Of a DNA stretch of 64,000 nt, positions 24,575-33,017 are shown piece after piece. The position numbers were made by a program, and so were the translations under genes. Numbering within the stretch: position 1 is the stretch's first letter; the number at the start of each line of letters is the position of its first letter. Under the pieces are notes generated by a model. That model saw only the letters and a list, made by a program, of their open reading frames with translations, did no database searches and was not told the origin of the DNA. The stretch is from contig CAVVIT010000007.1 of assembly GCA_963748405.1 (NCBI GenBank), positions 372,001-436,000 on the forward strand, read 5' to 3'. This DNA is from Fen-1273 sp963748405. Its GTDB lineage: Bacteria > Bacteroidota > Ignavibacteria > UBA10030 > UBA6906.

Positions 24575-25728
24575 ACCCCGGTCCCCCGGAAGAGTCCGGC
24601 CATGAATATCCTGTACATGCTCCCTTTTCCCGCGCGGAGCGGCCGCCCCGGCAGCGAGATCTTCTCCTCCATGATCCCGGCATCAAGAAGTTCCGTGCAC
24701 ACCCCGGCGATGTTCCTGGCCGCCGAACGGTTCTGCAGCGGTATCAGCCCCCTCAGCTCGTCCATGTCGAAATCGGAGTAACATTCCTTGCCGAGCGCGA
24801 GTCCCACGTACACGGTCGTGGAGAGGCGCGTGATCAGGACGTCGCAGTTGGCGATCATCTCTTCGGTGTTGCCGGTGGTGTAGATGATCGCCCCGGGAGC
24901 GTAGCGCCTGACCTCGCGCCCGGCCCTCGCAAAATTCTCGTTCGGGTGGAGCTTGAAGACCAGCTGCCGTCCCCGGGCGATGCGGACCGCCTTCTGTATG
25001 AACCGCTTCCGGTTCTCGAACTTGAATGTCTCCCGCATGTCCGACGTGCACACAAGCACGAAGTGCCGGAGCGGGAAGTCGTTCTTCAGGTAGCCGGCGC
25101 AGTCGTCGAAATTCGGCATCCCGGTCACGACGATCTTCGCGGGGTCCGCTCCCTTGCGGATGAAGAGATTCCTGTATCCCTCGCTCGCCACGCAGAACCG
25201 GTCGTACATGCCGCTCAGACCCGTCGTCGAGGTGCTCGCGAGCCAGAGCGGGAGGAACTTCAGGCGCCGGACGAGGTGGTAGAGCAGGTTCTCGGGGTCC
25301 GTCATCCCTTCCTGGACCAGCACGCAGGGGGTACGGCGGATGTTGTGCGGGACGATGAGGTCGGAGCAGGTCACGACGAGGTCGTACGGTCCGCGCTGGC
25401 CCCTGTAGTCCACGTCGAGATCGTACGTGCGGAGGTAGGCGAGACACCGGGCTTTCAGCTTCTCCCCGAGTATCGTCGAGTCCAGGATTCCCGTGCGGCG
25501 TACAGCCTCGAGCAGCCCGTCGCAGTAGTAGGGGGAAAAGGACGCCTCGATTCCGGGCAGGTGTATTGCGATCTGATGCAATTGCCTGGTCTGGTTTATC
25601 GAGCCGCAGATGAAGAGAGCGCGTTTCTTCACGGGGAGGATGTCGGCTGAACCCTTCCTTTTCGGGTGGTTTTCTTCAAAACATTGGACGGAAATGTAAG
25701 GTTCCGTCCGGAATGTGCGTCGTGCCAT
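24571..25728 (-). CDS. Putative GT-B transferase, CDP-glycerol glycerophosphotransferase-like
   Basis: 385 residues. It looks like a GT-B protein of the capsule/teichoic-polymer type: an N-terminal domain with SDLIVPHNIRRTPCVLVQEGM, then VASEGYRNLFIRKGADPAKIVVTGMPNFD, RQLVFKLHPNENF and EEMIANCDVLITRLSTTVYVGLALGK, as seen in polysaccharide transferases and lipid-A-like transferases. It would transfer the activated sugar or make a glycan. The start is uncertain: ATG at 25728 has no good ribosome binding site, and a GTG 32 codons later (before KKRALFICGS) is an alternative. It is the first gene of the operon. Confidence 0.75.
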   Translation of the reverse strand: MARRTFRTEPYISVQCFEENHPKRKGSADILPVKKRALFICGSINQTRQLHQIAIHLPGIEASFSPYYCDGLLEAVRRTGILDSTILGEKLKARCLAYLRTYDLDVDYRGQRGPYDLVVTCSDLIVPHNIRRTPCVLVQEGMTDPENLLYHLVRRLKFLPLWLASTSTTGLSGMYDRFCVASEGYRNLFIRKGADPAKIVVTGMPNFDDCAGYLKNDFPLRHFVLVCTSDMRETFKFENRKRFIQKAVRIARGRQLVFKLHPNENFARAGREVRRYAPGAIIYTTGNTEEMIANCDVLITRLSTTVYVGLALGKECYSDFDMDELRGLIPLQNRSAARNIAGVCTELLDAGIMEEKISLPGRPLRAGKGSMYRIFMAGLFRGTGV

Positions 25729-25761
25729 GGACTTAGAGGGAAGAGCGGAAAAGGGGTGGAT

Positions 25762-25844
25762 TCCCCGCCGCTTCGCGGCGGGGAGTTGCGGGGCGCATAC
25801 GTGGGCTGGTTTCCGGCGGGGCCGGAAGCGGCGCCAGAGGCGCC
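25762..25844. repeat. Intergenic element of three palindromes
   Basis: Three hairpins with three-base loops lie in the gap between two minus-strand genes: TCCCCGCCGC-ttc-GCGGCGGGGA at 25762-25784 (10-bp stem), TTCCGGC-ggg-GCCGGAA at 25811-25827 (7 bp) and GGCGCC-aga-GGCGCC at 25830-25844 (6 bp). The first and last are similar in loop and stem sequence to the pair at 13118-13166. No T-run follows, so it is more likely a repeat element than a simple terminator. Confidence 0.6.
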
Positions 25845-25845
25845 A

Positions 25846-26238
25846 TCAGCCCGGCTCCGGCAGAAACACAAGGACGCGCGCCATGACGATGTCCGGCGCA
25901 TCGAGGAGTTCGTCGTAATTCACGCTGACGTTGCCTATCTCGGTACCGACCTCCCCCTCGTCGTCTCCGGCGGCATCCGCGGTGCCGGAGTCGGTGGCGG
26001 GGTCCTGCCTGAACATCGAGAGCACGGCCCTGTAGCCGTCGGCCCGGAGTTCGAGCCCCATTTCCGAGAGCGGGTGATGAAAGAACTTGACGATGCTGAA
26101 CGGCCTGTCAAAGACCGGGTAGACCAGCGTTCCCGCGCGGCCGTTCGGATCGGTTGCCGCATTTCCCACGAGTACTTCCTCGAAATCCAGAAGAAGCGAC
26201 TCCCATGCGTAATGAAAACCGTGCTGTACCGTGCTCAT
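25846..26238 (-). CDS. Hypothetical acidic protein, 130 aa
   Basis: Unrecognised 130-residue protein, with no signal peptide or membrane helix. The first 80 residues look folded (FHYAWESLLLDFEEVLVG, FSIVKFFHHPLSEMGLELRADGY); then comes an acidic, glycine/alanine-rich linker (DSGTADAAGDDEGEVGTE) and a final hydrophobic stretch with VMARVLVFLPEPG. Start: ATG at 26238 with AGGGGGA about six bases upstream, a good site. The stop lies two bases from the triple palindrome. Confidence 0.65.
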   Translation of the reverse strand: MSTVQHGFHYAWESLLLDFEEVLVGNAATDPNGRAGTLVYPVFDRPFSIVKFFHHPLSEMGLELRADGYRAVLSMFRQDPATDSGTADAAGDDEGEVGTEIGNVSVNYDELLDAPDIVMARVLVFLPEPG

Positions 26239-26330
26239 ATGATTCCCCCTGGAGGTTTCCGCCGTTATGACCTTAATATACGGTCCCGGAGGGCCGCAGA
26301 GAGAAACGAATCGTTACCAAATTGTGACCG

Positions 26331-26361
26331 TTGTGTTAATTCAGGATCATCCGTACATTTG
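26331..26361 (+). promoter_or_regulatory. Bacteroidota-type promoter, TTG-N20-TACATTTG
   Basis: TTG at 26331-26333 and TACATTTG at 26354-26361 are separated by exactly 20 bases, a perfect match to the Bacteroidota primary sigma factor consensus (TTG, 19-21 bases, TAnnTTTG). It ends 30 bases before the ATG of the membrane protein at 26392. Confidence 0.7.
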
Positions 26362-26391
26362 TCCGTATTCGCGTCACTACGGGAAACGAAC

Positions 26392-27303
26392 ATGGCTGAC
26401 AGGCGTGCATATGCCGGCTGGTGTGCGGTCGGCATCTCGACATTAATTGCGTGTTTCTGGGCGTACTGGGGGAGCAACGAGGCGTTTCACGAGGGGTGGT
26501 ACTTTCATTCGTTCTGGAAGAACATCGGCCTGACGTTCGGCCAGTACCTGAGCCCGATGATGATATTCATCCTTCTGTCGCTCGCCTCGATCAGGCTCCC
26601 CAGGATCGGCGGCACGCTGCACGTCCTTCTCGGGTTTGCAATCCCCCTGTTCCTCGTTCGCACATCCGCCGCACTCCTGTTCATCGCCGCGCCTCTCATA
26701 CTTCTCGGCCTCCTGTACTGGGTCGGGCGCCCGCGACCCGTGCGATGGGCCTCCGCGTGCGGGGTGATCGTTCCGTTTGTCGTGGCGCTCGCCTTCGGGA
26801 CTCCCGCGGCGATCAGGGTCGCCGGGAGACTGGACGACGGCATACGCGAAGCCCGCGTCATCGAGGGAAACGCCCTGGAGCTTGAATGGGCGGGGCGGGG
26901 GCCGGGATGGCCCGACGACACGAGGGGGTACACCTGGAGGGAAGCGGACAGCATCTGCGCGTCGCTGACCGACGACGGGCTCTCGGTCGCCTCGACCCGG
27001 CAGAACATATGGCGCCTGCCGAGCGTGGAGGAAGCCGTCCGATCAATGGTACGCCACGGAAGGAACGCCGGGGGGACGTGGGATTCCGTCGCTGCGAAGG
27101 CCGCCTACGCGGTCGAGCCCGACAAGGAATCGCCGCTCTGGGATTCCTATTCACCGGTCATTTACTGGTGGACGTCGACTTCCGTGGATGCGTCGAACGC
27201 GTACAAGGTCGTCTACAACGGGGGGGTCTGGCCTGCCCGCAAGAGGACCCGCCTTGCGTATTTCGCGTTCCGGGCCGTCCGGGATGTCCGGGGCGGCCTC
27301 TAG
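26392..27303 (+). CDS. Membrane protein with C-terminal Lcl/DUF1566-like domain
   Basis: 303 residues. About five hydrophobic helices occupy residues 10-145. The C-terminal part from about residue 170 looks like the Lcl C-terminal (DUF1566, lectin-like) domain: YTWREADSIC, then IWRLPSVEEAVRSM, YWWTSTSVDASNAYKVVYNGG and a final FRAVRD. That domain is normally extracytoplasmic and found in adhesins and fibre proteins; fusion to a polytopic membrane anchor is unusual. Function unknown. Start chosen at the ATG of MADRRAYAGWCAVG, 30 bases after a strong promoter match; the frame extends upstream without protein-like sequence. Confidence 0.75.
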   Translation: MADRRAYAGWCAVGISTLIACFWAYWGSNEAFHEGWYFHSFWKNIGLTFGQYLSPMMIFILLSLASIRLPRIGGTLHVLLGFAIPLFLVRTSAALLFIAAPLILLGLLYWVGRPRPVRWASACGVIVPFVVALAFGTPAAIRVAGRLDDGIREARVIEGNALELEWAGRGPGWPDDTRGYTWREADSICASLTDDGLSVASTRQNIWRLPSVEEAVRSMVRHGRNAGGTWDSVAAKAAYAVEPDKESPLWDSYSPVIYWWTSTSVDASNAYKVVYNGGVWPARKRTRLAYFAFRAVRDVRGGL

Positions 27304-27331
27304 GGGCGCGCGGCCCCCCGGTCGCCCGGTT

Positions 27332-30300
27332 TCAGTTCACCTGCGGTTCTCCAATCACATCGACCCCGCTTCTTTTCCGCAGGCGCAGCCGTGCCGGAAG
27401 CGCGCGGAGCGCCGCCGGGACCGTCTCCCGCCACGCCGAGACCTTCACGTACACCACCGGCACCAGGACGAGCGTCAGGAGGAGCGAACTGATCAGCCCC
27501 CCGATGAGCGCCCAGGCAAGCCCCGATTTCCATTCCGCCCCCGCGGACGTCGAGAGGGCGATCGGCATCATGCCGAAGACCATGGCCACCGTCGTCATGA
27601 GTATCGGGCGCAGTCGCGTTCCTCCCGCCTCGATCACCGCGTCGTGGGGGGAGAGCCCCGTTTCCCTCATCTGGTTGGCCCTGTCCACGAGGAGGATGGC
27701 GTTCTTCCCCACGAGCCCCACGAGCATGATGATTCCCAGTATGGAGAATATGGACAGCGCCTTCATCGTGAGCGCGAGCGCAAGGAGCGCGCCGATCATC
27801 GCCACCGGGATCGAGAAGAGGACGACGAACGGGTAGATGTAGGAGTCGTAGAGCGCCACCATGATCATGTAGACGAAGAGGATGGCGGCCATGAGGGCAA
27901 GCCCCAGGCTCCCGAACCCGTCGGACTGGTTCTTGAGGTCCCCCTGGTACGTGATCGACGTCCCCGGGGGGAGCGAGGCCCTGTCGAGCCTCTGCTTGAT
28001 GTCCGCGCCGATCGACCCGCTGGGCCGGCCCACGGCCTGCGAGAAGACGGTCACTGCCGGGTTCCGGTCCACGCGCTCAAGCTTCGTCGGGCCCGTGGAC
28101 TGCGTGATGGCGGCGAACTGCTTCAGCTCGACCAGCTTCCCGTCCCTGTTCATCAGCGTCAGGTCGCCGACCGACGCGGTGCGCGAGCGGTCGAACTCGT
28201 CGAGGAGTATCCGGATGTCGTATTCGTCCGCCCCGACCCGGTATTTCGAATCGTTGTCGCCGGCCAGCGCCGTGCGGAGCGTCGCACCCACGTCCGCCAT
28301 CGAGAGCCCGAGCGCGGCCATCTTCTGCCGGTCCACGTCGATCCGGGTCTCGGGCTTTCCCTCCTCGCTGGAGAGCCGCACGTCCGCGCTCCCCGGGACG
28401 CCCCGCACGATGTCCGCCACCTGCTCGGCGGAGCGCCGCGTCGTCTCGTACTCCGGACCGCTCACCACGATCTGGATCGGCGTCTGGTTGGCCGTTCCGA
28501 ATATGCCGATCGGGTTGACGCGGGTCTTGACGCCGGGGAGCTTCGCCAGGTCGTCTTTGATCGCCGCGCCGACCTCGTCGGTCGATCGCTTCCTCTGATC
28601 GCGGGGGACGAGCGTGACGTTGAGCTCCGAGTTATTGTTCGAGCTCTGGCCGAGGAGCCCTTCGCTGGAGACCCCCACGTTGACGAACATCTTGGCGACC
28701 TCGGGCATCCCCGCGATCGTCCGCTCGGCCTGCTGCGTGACGTAATTGGTGTTCTCCAGCGTCGCCCCCGGAGGAAGCTCCAGCGTCACGGTGAACTCGC
28801 CCCTGTCGGCCACGGCGATGAACTCGGAGCCGATGAACCCGAGCGGGACGAGCATGAGCGCGAGCACGAACGCCGCGATCGCGCCCGCCTGGACCGTTCC
28901 CGGGTGCGCGAGCGCCCAGCGGAGCGTCTTCTGGTAGAATGCCGTGAGCTTCCCGAACATCCCCTCGAACCAGAGGGCGAACGCCCCCATCACCGTCGAG
29001 CGCGACAGGTGCTCCAGCTTCGTGAACCTGGAGGCCAGGAGCGGCGTCACGGTGAACGAGACGAAGAGGCTCATCAGCGTCGAAAAGACGACGACGAGCG
29101 CGAATTCCCTCATGATGTTCCCCACGAGCCCGGAAACCAGGCTCAGCGGGAGAAACACCACGACGTCGACGAGCGTGATCGAGAGGGCCGCGAACCCGAT
29201 CTCGTTTCGTCCCTTGAGCGCGGCCGAACGCTGGTCGTCCCCCGCTTCCAGGTGGCGGTAGATGTTTTCCAGGACGACGATCGAGTCGTCCACGAGGATC
29301 CCCACCACGAGCGAGAGCCCCAGGAGGGTCATCAGGTTCAGGGAGAGCCCCGCGGCGTACATGGCGATGAACGTCGAGACCATCGAGGCCGGGATCGCGA
29401 TCATGACGATGAGCGAGTTCCTGATGCTGTGGAGGAACGCCAGCATGACGAGCGCCACGAGGACCACGGCCACCGCCAAGTCCTCCTTCACGGCGTTGGC
29501 GGCGTCGAGGGTGAACGTGGACCCGTCCTGCGCCACGTCGAATTTCAGGTTGACGTACCGGTAATCCTTCTCGATCCGGGGGAGCTCGCGGCGTATCACG
29601 GCGCTCACGTCGACGGAGTTGGCGTCCGACTGCTTCTGGACCAGGACGCCGATCGATGTTGCGCCGTTGATCCGGGAGAGCGTCGAGTATTCCTTCTGCC
29701 CGTCCTCGACCTCGGCGATGTCCGCGACGGTGATGTCTCCCCCCGCCCTGGTGCGGCCGACGACGAGGTGCCGGAGATCGTCGATGGAGGTGAACTTCCC
29801 GGCGAGCCGGACGACGTACTGGTTCGCCCCTTCCTTGATCTTCCCCGTGGGGAAGTCCAGGTTGGCGCTCTTGATCGAGTTCGCCACCTGGAGGATGGAG
29901 AGCCCGTCGGAGCGGAGCTTCTCGGGATCGATATTGACGCGGATCTCCCGTTCATCCCCCCCCACGAGCGTGATCTGGCCGACCCCCGCGAGCTTGGAGA
30001 GCCGGGGCTGAATCCTGTCCTTGACGAACTGGTAGAACTCCCGGGACGCCATGGTCGAGGTGACCCCCATGCGGAGGACCGGGAGCTCGTCCAGGGCGAA
30101 CTTGGTGATCACCGGGGGATCCGCGTCCTTCGGGAGCTGGTTGAGGACCTCGTTCACCTTCCTCTGGGCGTCCTGGAGCGACGTGTTGACGTCCGCCGTC
30201 AGGTCGAATTCGATCTGGACGAACGATACCCCCTCGCGCGAGGAGCTGCGGACCGTCGAGATCTTGTCGATCCCCGAGATCGCGTCCTCGATCGGCTTCG

Positions 30301-30490
30301 TGACCGAGGTTTCCACCTCGTCCGGGGAGGCGCCGGGGTAGACGGTGGTGATCGTGACGAACGGCGTGTTGATCTTCGGGAGCAGCTCGTACTTGAGCTG
30401 GTTGAACCCGAAGACGCCGAGGACGGCGAGCGCAGAGAATATGACGACGATGAGCGTCGGCCGTTTGATCGATAGCTCGGTAAGTGTCAT
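27332..30490 (-). CDS. RND efflux pump inner-membrane transporter (HAE1/AcrB type)
   Basis: A 1052-residue proton-driven drug/metabolite exporter. Characteristic sequences are LSIKRPTLIVVIFSALAVLGVFG at the N-terminus, FVTITTVYPGASPDEVETSVTKPIE, LVVGILVDDSIVVLENIYRHLE (TM4, with the Asp pair of the proton relay), the second-half MLVGLVGKNAILLVDRANQMR, and GGTRLRPILMTTVAMVFGMMPIAL. Twelve membrane segments and two large periplasmic loops are expected at this length. It is the last gene of the operon with the adaptor and TolC-like channel. The substrate is unknown. Confidence 0.97.
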   Translation of the reverse strand: MTLTELSIKRPTLIVVIFSALAVLGVFGFNQLKYELLPKINTPFVTITTVYPGASPDEVETSVTKPIEDAISGIDKISTVRSSSREGVSFVQIEFDLTADVNTSLQDAQRKVNEVLNQLPKDADPPVITKFALDELPVLRMGVTSTMASREFYQFVKDRIQPRLSKLAGVGQITLVGGDEREIRVNIDPEKLRSDGLSILQVANSIKSANLDFPTGKIKEGANQYVVRLAGKFTSIDDLRHLVVGRTRAGGDITVADIAEVEDGQKEYSTLSRINGATSIGVLVQKQSDANSVDVSAVIRRELPRIEKDYRYVNLKFDVAQDGSTFTLDAANAVKEDLAVAVVLVALVMLAFLHSIRNSLIVMIAIPASMVSTFIAMYAAGLSLNLMTLLGLSLVVGILVDDSIVVLENIYRHLEAGDDQRSAALKGRNEIGFAALSITLVDVVVFLPLSLVSGLVGNIMREFALVVVFSTLMSLFVSFTVTPLLASRFTKLEHLSRSTVMGAFALWFEGMFGKLTAFYQKTLRWALAHPGTVQAGAIAAFVLALMLVPLGFIGSEFIAVADRGEFTVTLELPPGATLENTNYVTQQAERTIAGMPEVAKMFVNVGVSSEGLLGQSSNNNSELNVTLVPRDQRKRSTDEVGAAIKDDLAKLPGVKTRVNPIGIFGTANQTPIQIVVSGPEYETTRRSAEQVADIVRGVPGSADVRLSSEEGKPETRIDVDRQKMAALGLSMADVGATLRTALAGDNDSKYRVGADEYDIRILLDEFDRSRTASVGDLTLMNRDGKLVELKQFAAITQSTGPTKLERVDRNPAVTVFSQAVGRPSGSIGADIKQRLDRASLPPGTSITYQGDLKNQSDGFGSLGLALMAAILFVYMIMVALYDSYIYPFVVLFSIPVAMIGALLALALTMKALSIFSILGIIMLVGLVGKNAILLVDRANQMRETGLSPHDAVIEAGGTRLRPILMTTVAMVFGMMPIALSTSAGAEWKSGLAWALIGGLISSLLLTLVLVPVVYVKVSAWRETVPAALRALPARLRLRKRSGVDVIGEPQVN

Positions 30491-30516
30491 GTCATCCCTT
30501 CATGTCGATGTTCTTC

Positions 30517-30535
30517 CCGCTGGAGCGGCATTTGC
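30517..30535. repeat. Short palindromic repeat, copy 1 (CCGCTGGAGCGGCATTTGC)
   Basis: 19 bases with a CCGC-tgga-GCGG core between the RND and adaptor genes. A second copy with one substitution lies at 38491-38509. Confidence 0.5.
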
Positions 30536-30540
30536 TGAGC

Positions 30541-31590
30541 TTACTTCAGGATCTGGACCGCGACCGAATCCTTGAGATTGTTCTGGCCGTTGACGACGAC
30601 CGATTCTCCGCTCCGGAGCCCGGAGAGCACCATCAGGTCGGTGCCGGCTTCGGCGCCGACGACGATCGACCGCTCGCGCGCTACGGGTCCTTCCACGACG
30701 TAGACGTGCGGGTCCTTCATGCTCCCGACGAGCGCCTCGCGGGGGATGGCGAGCGCCTCGTCCCTGGCAAGGGAGACGAACGAAATCCGCCCGAACATCC
30801 CCGCGCGCAGGGGATGCTCCCTGCTGTTGTCCATCGTGATCTCGACCGGGTAGGTGTGCCCTTCGTCGGCCTTGGCGCTGATCGACGTCGTCCGCCCTTC
30901 GAACGTGACGCCGGGGTACACGTCGGTCGTTACTTCGACCCTGTCCCCGGTCTTGAGCTTGAACGCGTCCCGTTCGGCGACGTTCAGCTTCACCTTCAGC
31001 CGGGAGATGTCGACGACGTTGGCGACGACCATCCGGTCGTTGACCATGGTGCCGAGCTCCACGTTCCGCGCGGAGACGATGCCGGCGATCGGCGTGCAGA
31101 CCTTCGTGTCGTGGTACTGGCGCCGGGCGACGATGTACTGCGCTTCCGCCACCTTGAAGCCCGTCCACGCGTTTTCCTTCTGCGACTCCGTGGCGGACTG
31201 TTCCTCCCTGAGCGACTTGAACCGGTCGAAGTCGCGTTTCGCCCTGTCGTAGTTCGCCTCGGCCTGTTCGAACGCCGCTTTTTTCAGCTCGTCGTCGATC
31301 TGGATGATCGGCGAGCCCGCCGCGACGCGGTCGCCGACGGAGGCGAAGACCGCGGTCACCTTCCCGGCGACCTCCGCGGTGACGGCGACGTCGTTGACGG
31401 CCGTGATCGTCCCGACGAGCGAGAGTGTCTCCGAGAGCTTCTCCGGCCTGGCCTCGGCCACGGTGACCGGTATCGCCCCCTGGAACTCGTTCCGTGATTT
31501 GGCGCTGATGTTCGCCCTGTTGTTCAGAAGCACGAGCACGATGATCGCCAGCCCCGCCACGGCCGCCACAATTGCCCTCGTCCTGTTCAT
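30541..31590 (-). CDS. RND efflux periplasmic adaptor (membrane fusion protein)
   Basis: 349 residues. An N-terminal anchor (ATG at 31590, MNRTRAIVAAVAGLAIIVLVLL) is followed by the lipoyl/barrel-sandwich halves (GTITAVNDVAVTAEVAGKVTAV and GDRVAAGSPIIQIDD), a helical hairpin (residues about 110-165) and beta-barrel and membrane-proximal domains (GIVSARNVELGTMVNDRMVV, then AGMFGRISF). It links the RND pump to the TolC-like channel. The ribosome binding site (GGGAG, nine bases before ATG) lies at the end of a heptamer-repeat array. It is 50 bases from the RND gene. Confidence 0.94.
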   Translation of the reverse strand: MNRTRAIVAAVAGLAIIVLVLLNNRANISAKSRNEFQGAIPVTVAEARPEKLSETLSLVGTITAVNDVAVTAEVAGKVTAVFASVGDRVAAGSPIIQIDDELKKAAFEQAEANYDRAKRDFDRFKSLREEQSATESQKENAWTGFKVAEAQYIVARRQYHDTKVCTPIAGIVSARNVELGTMVNDRMVVANVVDISRLKVKLNVAERDAFKLKTGDRVEVTTDVYPGVTFEGRTTSISAKADEGHTYPVEITMDNSREHPLRAGMFGRISFVSLARDEALAIPREALVGSMKDPHVYVVEGPVARERSIVVGAEAGTDLMVLSGLRSGESVVVNGQNNLKDSVAVQILK

Positions 31591-31604
31591 CGGTATTTCT
31601 CCCT

Positions 31605-31645
31605 CTTCAATTGGAATTCTCGATCTTCAATCTTCCGTCTTCAAT
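31605..31645. repeat. Heptamer repeats, copy 1
   Basis: CTTCAAT occurs at 31605, 31625 and 31639, with CTTCCGT at 31632, in the gap between the TolC-like and adaptor genes. On the minus strand this reads as GATTGAA-like heptads, the same family as the clean five-unit array at 51284-51318. Confidence 0.5.
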
Positions 31646-31652
31646 TTGTTTT

Positions 31653-32993
31653 CTATTCTCCTATCGCCTTCGCCAGCCGCGCCTGCGCGAGCTCGAAATC
31701 CACCAGCGACTGCGTGTACGTCGTCCGGGCCGCGGTGAGCGAGTACTGCGCGTCGATCATCTCCGAATTCAGCACGAGCCCTTCCTTGTAACGCTGCGTC
31801 GTCACACGGTGGTTCTCCTCCGCCCGTGCCAGCGCCTGCTTCGCGACCGCCACCCGTTCCCGGGCCTGCTTCAGCGTGAGGTATGCCTGCGTGACGTCGA
31901 GCGTCACGGCGTCCTGCGTCTGGCCGAACGCCTCCCTCGTCTGGGCGAGCTGCGCCTGCGCCTGGTCGGTCTGGTGCACGGTCGTCCCCCAGTTCCAGAT
32001 GTCGAGCGTGACGCTCACGCCGACGTCCCATGAGTCTTTCCAGAGGATCGCCGCCGGCTGGAACCGCTGGTTCGGGTTCGCATAGTAGTAGTTTCCCGTC
32101 AGGTAGATCTGCGGCCACCAGCCCGCCTTTGCGGCCGTGACGCCGGCCTCCCCGGCCTTCACGCGCGCGTCCATCCCCCTGATCTCGGGACGGGCCTCGA
32201 GCCCCTGCATCACGAGCGTGTCGAGCGAGGCGAAGCTCCTCGGCGACTCGGCCACGGGGGAAGCGATGGTGATGTCCGTGGAGAGCGGTATGCCGAGCGT
32301 GTTGTCGAGCGCCACCAGCGCAAGCTGCGCGTTGTTGTTGGCGTCGACCTGGTTGAGCTGCCCGTTGGAGAGCTGGACCTCCGCGGCGAGCATGTCGTTC
32401 GTCGTCGCGAGCCCCTGGTCCTCCAGGTTCTTGACGTCCGTGAGATGCGCCGTGATCTGCTCGACGTTGTCGTCGGCCAGCTTCTTCAGCTCCCTGGCGC
32501 GGAAGAGCGCCCAGTAGGCCGTCTTGATGTTGAACACCAGGTCGGACCGGTCTTTGTTGTAGTCCTGGCTCGAGGCGTCGACGTTCCGGGCCGCCATGTC
32601 CTTGGAGGCGTCAATTCTGAACCCGCTGAACAGGGGATGCTGGATGCCGACCCGGAGGTTGTAATTGTCGACGATCGTCGGCGCGAGCACGAGCGATGCC
32701 GGGAACCCGAACGCCACGGCCGCCGGGGGAATCGCAAAGGCGAACGCCGGCACCTCCGACAGGTGCGCGTACGCCCCGGAGGCCTTCAGGCTCGGGAGCG
32801 CCGAGGCGTTGACCTCGGCGGATCTGGCGTCGGCGTACTGGACTTTGCTCGCCGACTGCCGGAGCATCTTGCTGTTGTCGAGCCCGATCTGGACCGCCTG
32901 TTCCACGGTCAGCGACCGGGTCTGCTGGGCCGGTGCCGGGAGGGCGGAGAGGAGAGCAAGGGGTAGGGAAATGAGAAGAACTCGTGATGTCAT
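31653..32993 (-). CDS. TolC-family outer-membrane efflux channel
   Basis: 446 residues. Signal peptide MTSRVLLISLPLALLSALPAPAQ, then two repeated halves of long helices and short strands typical of the outer-membrane factor family: SLTVEQAVQIGLDNSKMLRQ and AGWWPQIYLTGNYYYANP, and a final ARTTYTQSLVDFELAQARLAKAIGE. The trimer forms the outer-membrane tunnel of the RND pump. The ATG at 32993 was chosen because AAGGAG lies nine bases upstream; an ATG eight codons earlier lacks this. It lies 24 bases after the receiver gene, in the same direction. Confidence 0.95.
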   Translation of the reverse strand: MTSRVLLISLPLALLSALPAPAQQTRSLTVEQAVQIGLDNSKMLRQSASKVQYADARSAEVNASALPSLKASGAYAHLSEVPAFAFAIPPAAVAFGFPASLVLAPTIVDNYNLRVGIQHPLFSGFRIDASKDMAARNVDASSQDYNKDRSDLVFNIKTAYWALFRARELKKLADDNVEQITAHLTDVKNLEDQGLATTNDMLAAEVQLSNGQLNQVDANNNAQLALVALDNTLGIPLSTDITIASPVAESPRSFASLDTLVMQGLEARPEIRGMDARVKAGEAGVTAAKAGWWPQIYLTGNYYYANPNQRFQPAAILWKDSWDVGVSVTLDIWNWGTTVHQTDQAQAQLAQTREAFGQTQDAVTLDVTQAYLTLKQARERVAVAKQALARAEENHRVTTQRYKEGLVLNSEMIDAQYSLTAARTTYTQSLVDFELAQARLAKAIGE

Positions 32994-33017
32994 CGTGTGT
33001 CGCTCCTTCAAGTGCAT

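Noticed and set aside
27304..27331. GC-rich gap between convergent genes as a terminator
   Set aside because: Only short imperfect stems and no T-run; it may be ordinary GC-rich spacer.
27188..30475. 1095-residue plus-strand frame opposite the RND pump gene
   Set aside because: Its translation is almost all Arg, Asp, Glu, His and Pro with no folded pattern, while the minus strand gives a textbook RND transporter.
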